Source of the DNA: an uncultured Collinsella sp.
GTDB taxonomy: Bacteria > Actinomycetota > Coriobacteriia > Coriobacteriales > Coriobacteriaceae
Assembly (NCBI GenBank): GCA_900543515.1
Contig: UQRW01000039.1
Coordinates: forward strand, 1 to 17,686
Length of the DNA stretch: 17,686 bases
Reading direction: 5' to 3'
In this document: one piece after another, positions 7,484-15,638 of the stretch
How positions within the stretch are numbered: position 1 is the stretch's first letter
Layout: each line of letters starts with the position of its first letter
Translations under genes and position numbers: made by a program
The notes under the pieces: model-generated
Seen by the model: only the letters and a program-made list of their open reading frames with translations
Told to the model about the DNA's origin: nothing
Database searches by the model: none

Positions 7484-7594
7484 ATATGTCGCCGCCTGCC
7501 GCCCCATGCAAAAATGTGTTGCTAATTTAGAAGCTTATTCAAGCGCGCCGAAGTCGCGGCGTGCTGGCGTAGCATGAGCAAAAAATCAAGCAAT

Positions 7595-7600
7595 GGAGGG
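7595..7600 (+). promoter_or_regulatory. RBS fixing a GTG start
   Basis: GGAGGG is four bases before GTG 7605. It overlaps an in-frame ATG at 7593, which would therefore lie within the binding site. The GTG is the better start for the ATP-grasp gene. Confidence 0.75.
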
Positions 7601-7604
7601 TAAC

Positions 7605-9071
7605 GTGGCAACATTGAAGACGCGAGAGCTCGAAGATTATTTTGAACGCATCGTGCGCACGCGCGAAGGCGACCTGCCTGGTCGTCGCAAAGGCGACGAA
7701 TACTTGTCTCAAACCCATGCGCTCTACCATGGTGATCCTGCGCCCTGGGCTCTGACGCCAAAGATATTCGACAAGGATATGACGGCGCTTCTTAAGGAGG
7801 CCGCCGAGCGCATGTACGGCATTATGGACAAGGTGACGCGGGCGTTTTGTTCCGATGCCTCCGTGCGTGCGTGGTTTCGCATGGATCCGGCTTTTGCTGA
7901 CCTGTGCGCTATGGATGCCGGCTATGATTGCCAAATTCCCCTTGCGCGTGTTGATATCTTTCTTGACGAAGATGCCGGTTCGTATACGTTTTGTGAGCTC
8001 AATACCGACGGCAGTGCCGGAATGGTAGTGACCGATGCGGTCTGTCAGGCAGTGCGAATGACGCCTTCCTTTGAGGAGTTTGCATCCGACCACCCCGGCT
8101 TTCGGCAGTACGATTTGTGCGGTAGCTGGATAGACGCATTGTTTGAGACCTATGCAGAGTGGAAGCTGGCCCATCCTCGCCGCACCGAGGATAGTGCACG
8201 ATCGGACGACGGGGCCCGCGTTGACGAGGGGCTCTATGCACCGCAATCAAAGATATATCCCGCTTCGGTGGCAATCGTCGACTATTCGGAAAGCATCGAC
8301 TTGGAAGATGCGGCTCATTTTGTCGACCTTATGAGGCGACGGGGTGTGGTGGCGCGCTTTGCGGATGTGCGCGACCTGCGGATTGGCGAAGACGAGAGCG
8401 GTGCTAGGCGGCTGTGCGATGCCGCCGGTCCTATTGATTGCGTTTGGCGGCGCGCGGTGACCGGCGAGCTGTGGGATAAGCCGTGCGACGGACGCTCGGC
8501 CTTAATCGAGGCGGCTCAAGAAGGGCTCGCGTGCATCGTTGGTGGTTTTAGAACGTGGCCGTGTGCGACTAAGACCGTATTTGCATTTCTGTGGTCTCGG
8601 GCCGGTCAGTCCTTGTTGAGCCCGGAGGAGCAATCGTTTGTACGGGAGCATGTGCCCTATACCGAGATTTTGGACGAAAGCGCCCAGTTGTCGCGATTTG
8701 CCGAAAAGGATCGATGGATTGTCAAGCCGTGCGGCGGCTACAACGCGGTTGGCGTTGTTGCCGGCTTGGATGCCACGGAACGGGGATGGTCCCAGGTGCT
8801 TGCTCGCGCTGCGGCCGCTGGGGCGATTGTACAGGAGTATGCTCAGCAATATCAGACTCCCTGCTTGCGCGGAACGCTTGTCAATGGGCCGCATCGAGGA
8901 GAGGCACCCAAAGGACTTGTGGATGATCTTGGTTTTGCGCCCGCTTCTAATATGGAAGGCCTGTACCTGTATCGCGGTCGTTTCGCGGGCGTGTACACAC
9001 GCGTCGGCTTTGCCAACACCATAGGCGAGTGGACGAGCCGCTTGAACGTTGCGAGCTTTTTTGAGGAATAG
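7605..9071 (+). CDS. Glutathionylspermidine-synthase-like ATP-grasp protein
   Basis: The 488-residue protein resembles the synthetase half of glutathionylspermidine synthase and its stand-alone relatives (YgiC/YjfC type). It has an N-terminal pre-ATP-grasp region with CELNTDGSAGM (E131, N133, D135), a central alpha/beta region, then an ATP-grasp part. The latter shows WIVKPCGGYNAVGVV (K374) and VQEYAQ (E411), and the tail ends in a GLYLYRGRFAGVYTR segment. The family joins an amine to a carboxylate through an acyl phosphate. No amidase domain and no spermidine or glutathione genes are adjacent, so the substrate is unknown; an amine-peptide or cell-wall-related ligation is possible. The gene stands alone between the terminator at 7423-7453 and mfd. 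Family assignment is reasonable, activity is inference. Confidence 0.6.
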   Translation: MATLKTRELEDYFERIVRTREGDLPGRRKGDEYLSQTHALYHGDPAPWALTPKIFDKDMTALLKEAAERMYGIMDKVTRAFCSDASVRAWFRMDPAFADLCAMDAGYDCQIPLARVDIFLDEDAGSYTFCELNTDGSAGMVVTDAVCQAVRMTPSFEEFASDHPGFRQYDLCGSWIDALFETYAEWKLAHPRRTEDSARSDDGARVDEGLYAPQSKIYPASVAIVDYSESIDLEDAAHFVDLMRRRGVVARFADVRDLRIGEDESGARRLCDAAGPIDCVWRRAVTGELWDKPCDGRSALIEAAQEGLACIVGGFRTWPCATKTVFAFLWSRAGQSLLSPEEQSFVREHVPYTEILDESAQLSRFAEKDRWIVKPCGGYNAVGVVAGLDATERGWSQVLARAAAAGAIVQEYAQQYQTPCLRGTLVNGPHRGEAPKGLVDDLGFAPASNMEGLYLYRGRFAGVYTRVGFANTIGEWTSRLNVASFFEE

Positions 9072-9151
9072 CCGTTTCTTGGGGCACCTTCCGTGGTTGC
9101 GGCGTTCGAAGTGACGGGGAGATTTTGGCGAAGCCGATGAGCCCGGTTCTA

Positions 9152-9196
9152 TCTGGCGTTTTTGTTGCGGGGCTGGGCGTACGCCTGAGCTGGAGT
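9152..9196 (+). repeat. Intergenic repeat, copy B
   Basis: The sequence begins TCTGGCG plus a T-rich run, like copy A at 7441. Here the 5' arm of the terminator hairpin is missing, so it looks like a decayed terminator tail carried along with the repeat. The following 30 nt (9167-9196) differ from copy A at five positions. It sits directly upstream of the probable mfd promoter. Confidence 0.6.
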
Positions 9197-9215
9197 CCTC
9201 TTCATGCGCTACCAT
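9186..9215 (+). promoter_or_regulatory. Possible mfd promoter
   Basis: TACCAT (9210-9215) is a plausible -10. Upstream, TGGAGT(N3)CTTC aligns with the dyad in the exporter promoter at 3628-3653, with its -10 in the corresponding place. The -35 (TGAGCT, about 9186-9191) is poor. Transcription from here would place the hairpin at 9241-9268 inside the mfd leader. Confidence 0.3.
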
Positions 9216-9240
9216 GACAGACAACGAATTTGACGAACGA

Positions 9241-9268
9241 CCCGCTGAGCTTGCCTCGGCGGGCTTTT
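9241..9268 (+). terminator. Intrinsic terminator/attenuator-like hairpin before mfd
   Basis: CCCGCTGAG (9241-9249) pairs with CTCGGCGGG (9255-9263) over nine base pairs, one of them a G-U, with a CTTGC loop and CTTTT after it. The loop is the same as in the terminator at 7423-7453. It is only 25 nt from the mfd start codon, too close for a promoter to fit comfortably between them. It may therefore regulate mfd by attenuation as well as end upstream transcription. Confidence 0.7.
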
Positions 9269-9293
9269 GGCGTTGCAATGCCGGAGGAACAGC

Positions 9294-12200
9294 ATGCTCA
9301 TTCACCGTATAGCCGCGCAGCTCTACACTGCCGAGGCGCTGCAGACCGTCGAGGCCGGGCTCGATTCTGGCGAGGACGTGACGCTGGCCGTGTCTCAGTC
9401 GGGTCGAACGCTTATGGCCGCCGCCCAGTTTGCGCGCCGCCCGCGCCCTACGGTCTACATCGTGAGTGGCGAGGATGCAGCCGATCGCGCCGCGCGTAGC
9501 CTTGCCGCCTATGTGGGCCTGGCGCACGTGTGCCGCTTTCCCGAGCGCAAGGACTATCCTTGGCGCGAGCAGGCGCCCGACGACGCCGTGGTGGCCCAGC
9601 GCTGCGAGGCGCTCGGGCGTATCGTGCGCGGGGACAACTGCATCATGGTCGCCTCGGCCCGCGCGCTGCTGCGCTGCGTGCCGCCGGTCGAGAGCCGCTA
9701 CTGGGAGTCCACGACCTTCGCGGTGGGCGAGGAGATTCCTTTTGACGAGGTGCCGCAGCGCTTGGTGGGTATGGGCTACACCAATGCCGGCGCCGCCGAC
9801 GCGCCCGGCCTGTTCCGTGTGCACGGCGACACCGTCGAGGTGTTTCCCGCGCAGGAAAAAGCGCCCGTGCGCATCGAGTTCTTCGGCGACGAGATCGATC
9901 GTATCCGCCGCATGGTGAGCTCCACGGGGCAGACCATCGGCAACGAGGACAGCATCGAGATCTTCCCGTGCCGCGAGCTGGCGCTTACCGACGAGGCCGT
10001 CCACAACATGCATGTGGCGCTCTACCGCGCCAGCCAGGACGACAGCAAGTTGGCGGCGCTGCTCGAGATGGTGGATGTGCGCATCGTCACGCCTGAGCTC
10101 GACCGCTTTTTGCCGGTGATGTACGGCCAGACCGTGAGCCCGCTATCGCATGTGAGCGGCAAGGCGCTCGTGGTTCTGTCCGAGCCGCGCTCGCTGTTCG
10201 ACGATTGCCTGCGCGCCTACGAGGATATCGAGGCACGTGCCGGCGAGGCGGGGGTCGACCGTCTGGACGGCCTGTACGTGCGTGCCCAGCAACTCGACTT
10301 TGGTTCCCAGCAACGCCTGAACTATGTGAGTCTCATCCGCGCCGGCGGTGCGGTGACGGCCGAGCTCAAGATTGAGCAGCCTGCCATCGCAGGCTCGGAC
10401 AACCGTTTTATGACGCGCATCCAGGAGGTCGTGGGCAAGCGCAATGCCTGCGTGTTTGCCATCCCCGACCGCGGCGCGCGCGAGTCGATGGAGCTCACCT
10501 TTGGCGACGAGGGCATTACCTTTGAGGAATCGCTGACCGCGGCGCCCGAAAACGCCGGCGCCATCGGCGACCGCGTGCGCGTGGCAGCGGCGGATTCCGC
10601 CGACCGTGCCGCACGCCAGGAGGCCCATGCTTCCATTCGCGAGCGTAAGGCCGATGCACTCAACGCCCGCTCGCTCGAGGCGGGTGCCGCCCAGGCTGCC
10701 GCCGGTGCCGCCGTGCCCACCATCTCGCGCGGGCGCGTGACCTTTGTGGACGCTGCCCTGCCACAGGGCGTGGTGGTGCCCGATGCCAACCTGGCCGTAT
10801 TCTCGATTGCCGACCTCAACGCCCGCATGGATGCCAACCGCGCGCGCAGCCGCCGCAAGGTTGACATTACGCAGATCACCTTCCCATTTAAACCGGGCGA
10901 CTACGTGGTGCACGCTACCCACGGTATCGCGCTCTTTAGCGAGATCGCGCGCCAGGAAGTGGGCGGCAAGGAACGCGACTACTTTTTGCTGGAATACGCC
11001 GACGGCGACAAACTCTACGTGCCGCTGGAGCAGGTTGACCGCATTACGCGCTACGTTGGTCCCGACGGCGATAAACCGCGCTTGACCAGGCTCAACACCG
11101 CCGACTGGACGCGGGCCACCAACAAGGCGCGCAAGAATGCCAAAAAGCTGGCGTTTGACCTGGTCGACCTCTATACGCGTCGCTCGTCGATTACCGGTAT
11201 CGCCTGTCCGCCCGATACGCCCGAGCAGATCGAGATGGAGGAGAGCTTCCCCTACGACGAGACGCGCGACCAGCTGGAGGCCATCGCCGACATTAAGGCT
11301 GATATGGAGGCGCCCAAGCCCATGGACCGCCTGCTGTGCGGCGACGTGGGCTTTGGCAAGACCGAGGTCGCTCTGCGCGCGGCGTTTAAGTGCGTGGACT
11401 CCGGCCGCCAGGTCATGGTGCTCTGCCCCACGACCATTCTTGCCCAGCAGCACTACGAGACGTTCTTTGAGCGCTTTGCCCCGTTTGGCCTTGAGGTCGA
11501 GGTGCTCAGCCGCTTTCGCACGCCGGCGCAGCAGAAGCGCGCGCTCAAGGCGTTTGCCGAGGGCGCGATAGACGTGCTCATCGGCACGCATCGTCTGCTT
11601 TCGGCCGATGTGAACCCCAAGAACCTGGGCATGGTGATCATCGACGAAGAGCAGCGCTTTGGTGTGCAGCACAAGGAGCAGCTCAAAAACCTGCGCGAGC
11701 AAATCGACGTGCTCACGCTCTCGGCAACGCCTATTCCGCGAACCATGCAGATGGCCACGAGCGGCGTGCGCGACATGAGCCTGATCACCACACCGCCGAC
11801 CGGGCGCCGTCCCGTGATCGTGCACGTGGGGGAGTACGACCCCGACGTGGTGAGCGATGCGATTCGCTTGGAGGTGGGCCGCGGCGGCCAGGTGTACTAC
11901 GTGTCCAACCGCGTCAAGACCATCGACGACGCCGTGGCGCGCGTGCACGAGGCCGCGCCCGAGGCGCGCGTGGGCGTGGCGCACGGCAAGATGAGCCCGC
12001 GCGAGGTTGAGGACGTTATGATTGAGTTCGCGACCAAAAAGATCGACGTGCTCATCGCCACGACCATCGTGGAGAGCGGCATCGACAACGCAACGGCCAA
12101 CACGCTCATCATCGAGGACTCGCAGCGTCTGGGTTTGGCACAGCTTTACCAGCTTAAGGGCCGCGTGGGCCGCTCGGCCACGCAGGCATACGCGTACTTT

Positions 12201-12926
12201 ATGTTCCCGGGCGAGCTGCCGCTTACCGAGGAGGCAACGGCACGCCTGACCGCGCTTTCCGAGTTCCAGGACCTGGGCAGCGGCATGCGCATCGCCATGC
12301 GCGACCTGGAGATCCGCGGCGCCGGTTCGCTCATGGGCGCCGAGCAACACGGCAACCTGTCGAGTGTGGGCTTTGACCTGTTTACGCAGATGCTGGGACA
12401 GGCCGTGGCCGAGGCGCGCGGCGACGACGATGCCGGCGTGGAGGCGGCGAGCGTGGGCATCAACCTGCCGGCCGACTACTTCTTGTCCGAGGAGTACCTA
12501 CCGGCGGTGGATCAGCGCGTGCTCGTGTACCGTAAGCTCGCAGCGGCCGAGGACCTTGAGAGCATCGATGAGGTGCAGGAGGAGACCGAGGCTGCGCATG
12601 GCGAGCTGCCGTTGGCGGGACTCAACCTGTTCAACCGCGCTCGCATTCGTATTCGCGGCGAGCGCCTGGGGCTCGAGAGCGTCACGCTCAGCGGTGGACG
12701 CATTACCTTCCTGGGGGTTGACGTGCCCAAGAAGGTGGCCTTTGAGCTTAAGACCCGCTATGGCGCGGTGAACTTTCCCAAGAGCCGCAAGCTGTCGGTG
12801 CCCTACAAGGCGGGCGCCGGCGCGGGCAGCGGCCTGGGTCGCGGCCTCGACGCCAACGACGGCACCGGCCCCGTGGCCGCGGCACTCATGCTGCTGCAGC
12901 AATTAGGCGCGAGCGACGATGACTAA
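9294..12926 (+). CDS. mfd: Transcription-repair coupling factor
   Basis: This 1210-residue SF2 translocase removes RNA polymerase stalled at DNA lesions and recruits UvrA. Order: UvrB-like N-terminal module (about 1-330), a linker module, the RNA-polymerase-binding CarD/TRCF domain beginning FKPGDYVVHATHG (from F532), the RecG-like motor, and a C-terminal TRCF domain. Motor motifs are Walker A GDVGFGKTE (K689), DEEQRF (from D784), SATPIPRT, and the TRG-type MRDLEIRGAGSLMG. It is about 60 residues longer than E. coli Mfd (1148). Part of this looks like a charged, Ala-rich insertion at about 440-475, part like a Gly-rich C-terminal extension (GAGAGSGLGRG). GGAGGA at 9283-9288 supports ATG 9294. 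Confidence 0.96.
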   Translation: MLIHRIAAQLYTAEALQTVEAGLDSGEDVTLAVSQSGRTLMAAAQFARRPRPTVYIVSGEDAADRAARSLAAYVGLAHVCRFPERKDYPWREQAPDDAVVAQRCEALGRIVRGDNCIMVASARALLRCVPPVESRYWESTTFAVGEEIPFDEVPQRLVGMGYTNAGAADAPGLFRVHGDTVEVFPAQEKAPVRIEFFGDEIDRIRRMVSSTGQTIGNEDSIEIFPCRELALTDEAVHNMHVALYRASQDDSKLAALLEMVDVRIVTPELDRFLPVMYGQTVSPLSHVSGKALVVLSEPRSLFDDCLRAYEDIEARAGEAGVDRLDGLYVRAQQLDFGSQQRLNYVSLIRAGGAVTAELKIEQPAIAGSDNRFMTRIQEVVGKRNACVFAIPDRGARESMELTFGDEGITFEESLTAAPENAGAIGDRVRVAAADSADRAARQEAHASIRERKADALNARSLEAGAAQAAAGAAVPTISRGRVTFVDAALPQGVVVPDANLAVFSIADLNARMDANRARSRRKVDITQITFPFKPGDYVVHATHGIALFSEIARQEVGGKERDYFLLEYADGDKLYVPLEQVDRITRYVGPDGDKPRLTRLNTADWTRATNKARKNAKKLAFDLVDLYTRRSSITGIACPPDTPEQIEMEESFPYDETRDQLEAIADIKADMEAPKPMDRLLCGDVGFGKTEVALRAAFKCVDSGRQVMVLCPTTILAQQHYETFFERFAPFGLEVEVLSRFRTPAQQKRALKAFAEGAIDVLIGTHRLLSADVNPKNLGMVIIDEEQRFGVQHKEQLKNLREQIDVLTLSATPIPRTMQMATSGVRDMSLITTPPTGRRPVIVHVGEYDPDVVSDAIRLEVGRGGQVYYVSNRVKTIDDAVARVHEAAPEARVGVAHGKMSPREVEDVMIEFATKKIDVLIATTIVESGIDNATANTLIIEDSQRLGLAQLYQLKGRVGRSATQAYAYFMFPGELPLTEEATARLTALSEFQDLGSGMRIAMRDLEIRGAGSLMGAEQHGNLSSVGFDLFTQMLGQAVAEARGDDDAGVEAASVGINLPADYFLSEEYLPAVDQRVLVYRKLAAAEDLESIDEVQEETEAAHGELPLAGLNLFNRARIRIRGERLGLESVTLSGGRITFLGVDVPKKVAFELKTRYGAVNFPKSRKLSVPYKAGAGAGSGLGRGLDANDGTGPVAAALMLLQQLGASDDD

Positions 12927-12938
12927 CAAGTAGGGGGC

Positions 12939-12977
12939 GTGGCGGGGCAGAGCTACCAGTTGTTCTTTGCCCGCCAC
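12939..12977 (+). terminator. GC-rich hairpin after mfd
   Basis: GTGGCGGG (12939-12946) pairs with CCCGCCAC (12970-12977), extended by CA/TG past one bulged G, with a loop of about 18 nt. No T-run follows, so factor-independent termination is doubtful. Confidence 0.35.
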
Positions 12978-13013
12978 CTCGCAGGTTGATTCCAGCCCCA
13001 TCGAAAGGAAAGC

Positions 13014-13877
13014 ATGTTCGGGTACATCTATAAGAAAGACGCCGCCGCTATCGCGGTTGTCCTGTGTCTTTGTCTGGGCGTGGGCAGTTTCTTCGATTAT
13101 CAGATCTCGAGTGCGCTGTTCAACATCGGCAGCATGTACGGTCGCTTTGTCGAGGCGGCCGGTGAGCTGCCGTTCGAGCTGACGGCGAGCATCGCGGGCG
13201 TTATGCTCGTGCGCTCGGCACGCCCCGATTCCAAGGCGAGCAAGTGGCTCGCTGCGCTGGGCGTTTTGATCAACGTGGGTCTGGTCGGCTACGAGATTAT
13301 CGGATCGCTGCGCGTCGGCGGCAAGCTTATTGCGTTTCAGCTGGTTCTGACGTTTGCGTTGGTTATCGCAGCCAACTTCATCGCCTACCGCCTCACGCGC
13401 ACGACCGAGCCCGACGAGCTTACGCGCTGGGCGTTGATGGTGCTGGCCGTGTGGGTCGCTCAGGCCATCATCCTCAACGTCATTGTTAAGCCGTTATGGT
13501 CGCGCCCGCGCATGCGCGTGATCGAGGTCACGCCGGGGCTCAATTTTCAGCCGTGGTGGGTGATTGGCAACCCCGACAAGTGGACCTATATCGCCGCCGG
13601 CGTGATAAAGGACGGGTTCAAGTCGTTTGCGAGCGGACACACGGCGCATGCGGCGATCGGCCTTATGCTCGCCGGGCTTCCCGCGGCAGCCTTTAAGGAA
13701 AAACCTTCGCGTCGCCGCGTGATCTTTTGGGCGGCGGTTGTTGTTGCAGCGTTCGTCGCCTTTGGGCGCATCGTGATCGGCGCGCATTTTTTGAGTGACG
13801 TGAGCTGCGGTTTTGCCCTGGTACTGGCACTTGAGTGCCTTGCCGCACGCATTGCCTATCCCAACGACGTACAATAG
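13014..13877 (+). CDS. PAP2-family membrane phosphatase
   Basis: The 287-residue integral membrane protein has the three-part PAP2 phosphatase signature: K159 with R164-P-R166 in KPLWSRPR, S207-G208-H209 in SFASGHT, and R252...H258...D262 in GRIVIGAHFLSD. H209 and H258 are the expected catalytic histidines. There are seven or so hydrophobic segments. Four precede the first motif, so the catalytic core is the C-terminal half and the N-terminal membrane region is longer than in minimal PAP2 enzymes. Likely substrates are lipid phosphates such as phosphatidic acid, undecaprenyl diphosphate or a glycolipid phosphate; the sequence does not decide. AAAGGAA at 13003-13009 supports ATG 13014. It is 87 bp after mfd and 45 bp before the aldolase, so it may be cotranscribed with both. 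Confidence 0.85.
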   Translation: MFGYIYKKDAAAIAVVLCLCLGVGSFFDYQISSALFNIGSMYGRFVEAAGELPFELTASIAGVMLVRSARPDSKASKWLAALGVLINVGLVGYEIIGSLRVGGKLIAFQLVLTFALVIAANFIAYRLTRTTEPDELTRWALMVLAVWVAQAIILNVIVKPLWSRPRMRVIEVTPGLNFQPWWVIGNPDKWTYIAAGVIKDGFKSFASGHTAHAAIGLMLAGLPAAAFKEKPSRRRVIFWAAVVVAAFVAFGRIVIGAHFLSDVSCGFALVLALECLAARIAYPNDVQ

Positions 13878-13922
13878 CTCCGTTTGAATCATCTGGCCGA
13901 TACCCGGTAAGAGAGGATTGCC

Positions 13923-14948
13923 ATGCTCGCGTTTAACAACGATTATTCCCACGGCGCACATCCGGCAGTGCTGCAGGCGCTCGTCGACACCAATATGGAG
14001 CCGCAGCCCGGCTACGGTACCGATGCGCACACCGAGCGCGCCAAGCAGCTTATCCGCGAGGCCTGTCAGGCCCCCGATGCCGACGTGTTTTTTCTGGTGG
14101 GCGGCACGCAGGCCAACGCGACGGTGATCGACATGCTGCTCGCGCCGTACGAGGGCGTCGTTGCTGCCGAGACCGGCCACGTCGCCTGCCACGAGGCGGG
14201 CGCCATCGAGTTTGGCGGTCACAAGGTGCTCACCATCCCCGGATACGAGGGCAAGATGCACGCCGAGGACCTCGAGAACTATATCCAGGTGTTCTACGAA
14301 AACGAGAGCTACGAGCACACGGTGTTCCCGGGTGCCGTGTACGTGAGCCTATCGACCGAGTATGGCACGCTGTATTCCAAGGCCGAGCTCGCGGCGATTC
14401 ATGCGGTGTGCCAGAAGCGGGAGATTCCGCTGTTTGTGGATGGTGCCCGCCTGGCCTATGCGCTGGCGGCCGATGAGTGCGACATTACCCTGCCCGAGCT
14501 GGCGCAGCTGTGCGACGTGTTCTACATCGGCGGCACCAAGTGCGGCGCGCTCTGCGGCGAGGCCGTGGTGTTTTGCGGCATGCACGCTCCGGCGCATCCC
14601 ATTCCGCGCATTAAGCAGCACGGTGCGTTGCTGGCCAAGGGCCGCCTGACGGGCGTGCAGTTTGAGGCGCTCTTTACCGACGGCCTGTATTTTGAGATTG
14701 GTCGCCAGGCGATCGAAACCGCGCAGGCGCTTCGTCGCGTGCTGCACGAGCGCGGCTACCAGTTCTTCTTGGAGACGCCGACCAACCAGCAGTTCGTGAT
14801 TCTTCCCAACGAGGACATGGCCCGCATTCGCGAGCATGCCTCGATCGAGTACTGGGAAAAGTACGACGAGACCCACACGGTGGTGCGTTTTTGCACCAGC
14901 TGGGCCACGACGCAGGAGGATATCGACGCGTTGGCGGCTGTCCTGTAG
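13923..14948 (+). CDS. Low-specificity threonine aldolase, PLP enzyme
   Basis: The 341-residue fold-type I PLP enzyme matches the beta-eliminating-lyase/threonine aldolase family, which splits threonine or allo-threonine into glycine and acetaldehyde. Seen: an N-terminal FNNDYSHGAHPAVLQAL region, the cofactor-contacting FLVGGTQAN loop, GHVACHEAGAIE with the histidine that stacks on PLP, VDGARLAYAL supplying the PLP-binding aspartate, and the Schiff-base lysine K206 in YIGGTKCGALCGE. Length is usual for the family. GAGAGGA at 13911-13917 precedes ATG 13923. A TACAAT at 13870-13875, overlapping the end of the PAP2 gene, could be its -10 but has no good -35. The terminator at 14963-15010 closes the unit. 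Exact stereochemistry and substrate preference cannot be read. Confidence 0.88.
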   Translation: MLAFNNDYSHGAHPAVLQALVDTNMEPQPGYGTDAHTERAKQLIREACQAPDADVFFLVGGTQANATVIDMLLAPYEGVVAAETGHVACHEAGAIEFGGHKVLTIPGYEGKMHAEDLENYIQVFYENESYEHTVFPGAVYVSLSTEYGTLYSKAELAAIHAVCQKREIPLFVDGARLAYALAADECDITLPELAQLCDVFYIGGTKCGALCGEAVVFCGMHAPAHPIPRIKQHGALLAKGRLTGVQFEALFTDGLYFEIGRQAIETAQALRRVLHERGYQFFLETPTNQQFVILPNEDMARIREHASIEYWEKYDETHTVVRFCTSWATTQEDIDALAAVL

Positions 14949-14962
14949 CCTGATGTAATGAC

Positions 14963-15010
14963 AAGGGGCCGCCCTACGCCTGAGCTTGGCGCAGGGCGGC
15001 CTTTGCTTTT
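14963..15010 (+). terminator. Intrinsic terminator after the threonine aldolase
   Basis: GGCCGCCCT (14967-14975) pairs with AGGGCGGCC (14993-15001). Past one mismatch, CGCC pairs with GGCG to close a TGAGCTT loop. TTTGCTTTT follows. Confidence 0.88.
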
Positions 15011-15026
15011 GGGGGAGAAGGGTTGT

Positions 15027-15617
15027 ATGACCGAGATGTCCGAGCCGACGATTCGCCTGGCGACGCCCGATGATGCGCCGGCGTTGCTTGCCATTTACGA
15101 GCCGTATGTGCGCGAGACGGCGATTACCTGCGAATACGAGGTGCCGAGCGTTGAGGAGTTCGCCGGGCGCATCGAGCGTACGCTCAAGCGCTATCCGTAT
15201 TTGGTGATGGAGTTGGATGGGCGTCCGGTAGGCTATGCCTATGTGAGTCAGCTCAACAGCCGCGAGGCATACGACTGGTCGGTCGAGACGTCGATCTACC
15301 TGGCACGCGATGTGCGCCATGGCGGGCTGGGTCGCAAACTGCACGACGCGCTCAAGCAATGCCTGGTCGCGATGGGCATCACCAACATGTGCGCGCTCAT
15401 TGCCGTGCCGCACGATAAGGACGACGAGTATCTGACGCACAACAGTCAGGATTTCCATGCCCATATGGGATATCGCCTGGTGGGCGCCTTCGACCGCTGC
15501 GCCCAAAAGTTCGGCCGCTGGTACGACATGTGCTGGATGGAGCTGGTCCTGGCCGAGCGCACACCCAACCAACCCAAACCAACCTGGTTCCCCGACCTTC
15601 CCAAACCTACCATTTAG
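15027..15617 (+). CDS. GNAT acetyltransferase, phosphinothricin-acetyltransferase type
   Basis: The 196-residue protein has the layout of the PAT/Bar branch of GNAT enzymes: TIRLATPDDAPALLAIYEPYV at the N-terminus, then VMELDGRPVGYAYVSQL, a strand, and the acetyl-CoA loop VRHGGLGRKLHDALK (about residues 92-106). MGYRLVGAFDRCAQKFGRWYDMCWMEL follows near the end. These enzymes acetylate small amines with acetyl-CoA; members include methionine sulfoximine and sulfone N-acetyltransferases as well as PPT acetyltransferases, so the true substrate is open. GGAGAAGGG precedes ATG 15027; ATG 15036 is a possible alternative. The tail is Pro/Thr/Asn-rich (NQPKPTWFPDLPKPT), which is unusual. It converges on the GntR gene with only 21 bp between stop codons and no terminator of its own. 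Confidence 0.82.
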   Translation: MTEMSEPTIRLATPDDAPALLAIYEPYVRETAITCEYEVPSVEEFAGRIERTLKRYPYLVMELDGRPVGYAYVSQLNSREAYDWSVETSIYLARDVRHGGLGRKLHDALKQCLVAMGITNMCALIAVPHDKDDEYLTHNSQDFHAHMGYRLVGAFDRCAQKFGRWYDMCWMELVLAERTPNQPKPTWFPDLPKPTI

Positions 15618-15638
15618 GGACAGGTTTATTTTGGCAGG

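Noticed and set aside
8502..10013. 503-residue minus-strand frame across the ATP-grasp/mfd junction
   Set aside because: Crosses a terminator, a promoter region and two real genes; no RBS or motifs.
10143..12350. 735-residue minus-strand frame opposite mfd
   Set aside because: Long only because of high third-position GC in mfd; no recognisable domain and no start signal.
14975..14987. TACGCCTGAGCT shared between the 14963-15010 terminator and repeat copy B (9179-9190)
   Set aside because: Only 12 nt, lying in a stem-loop with different flanks; more likely chance than a third repeat copy.
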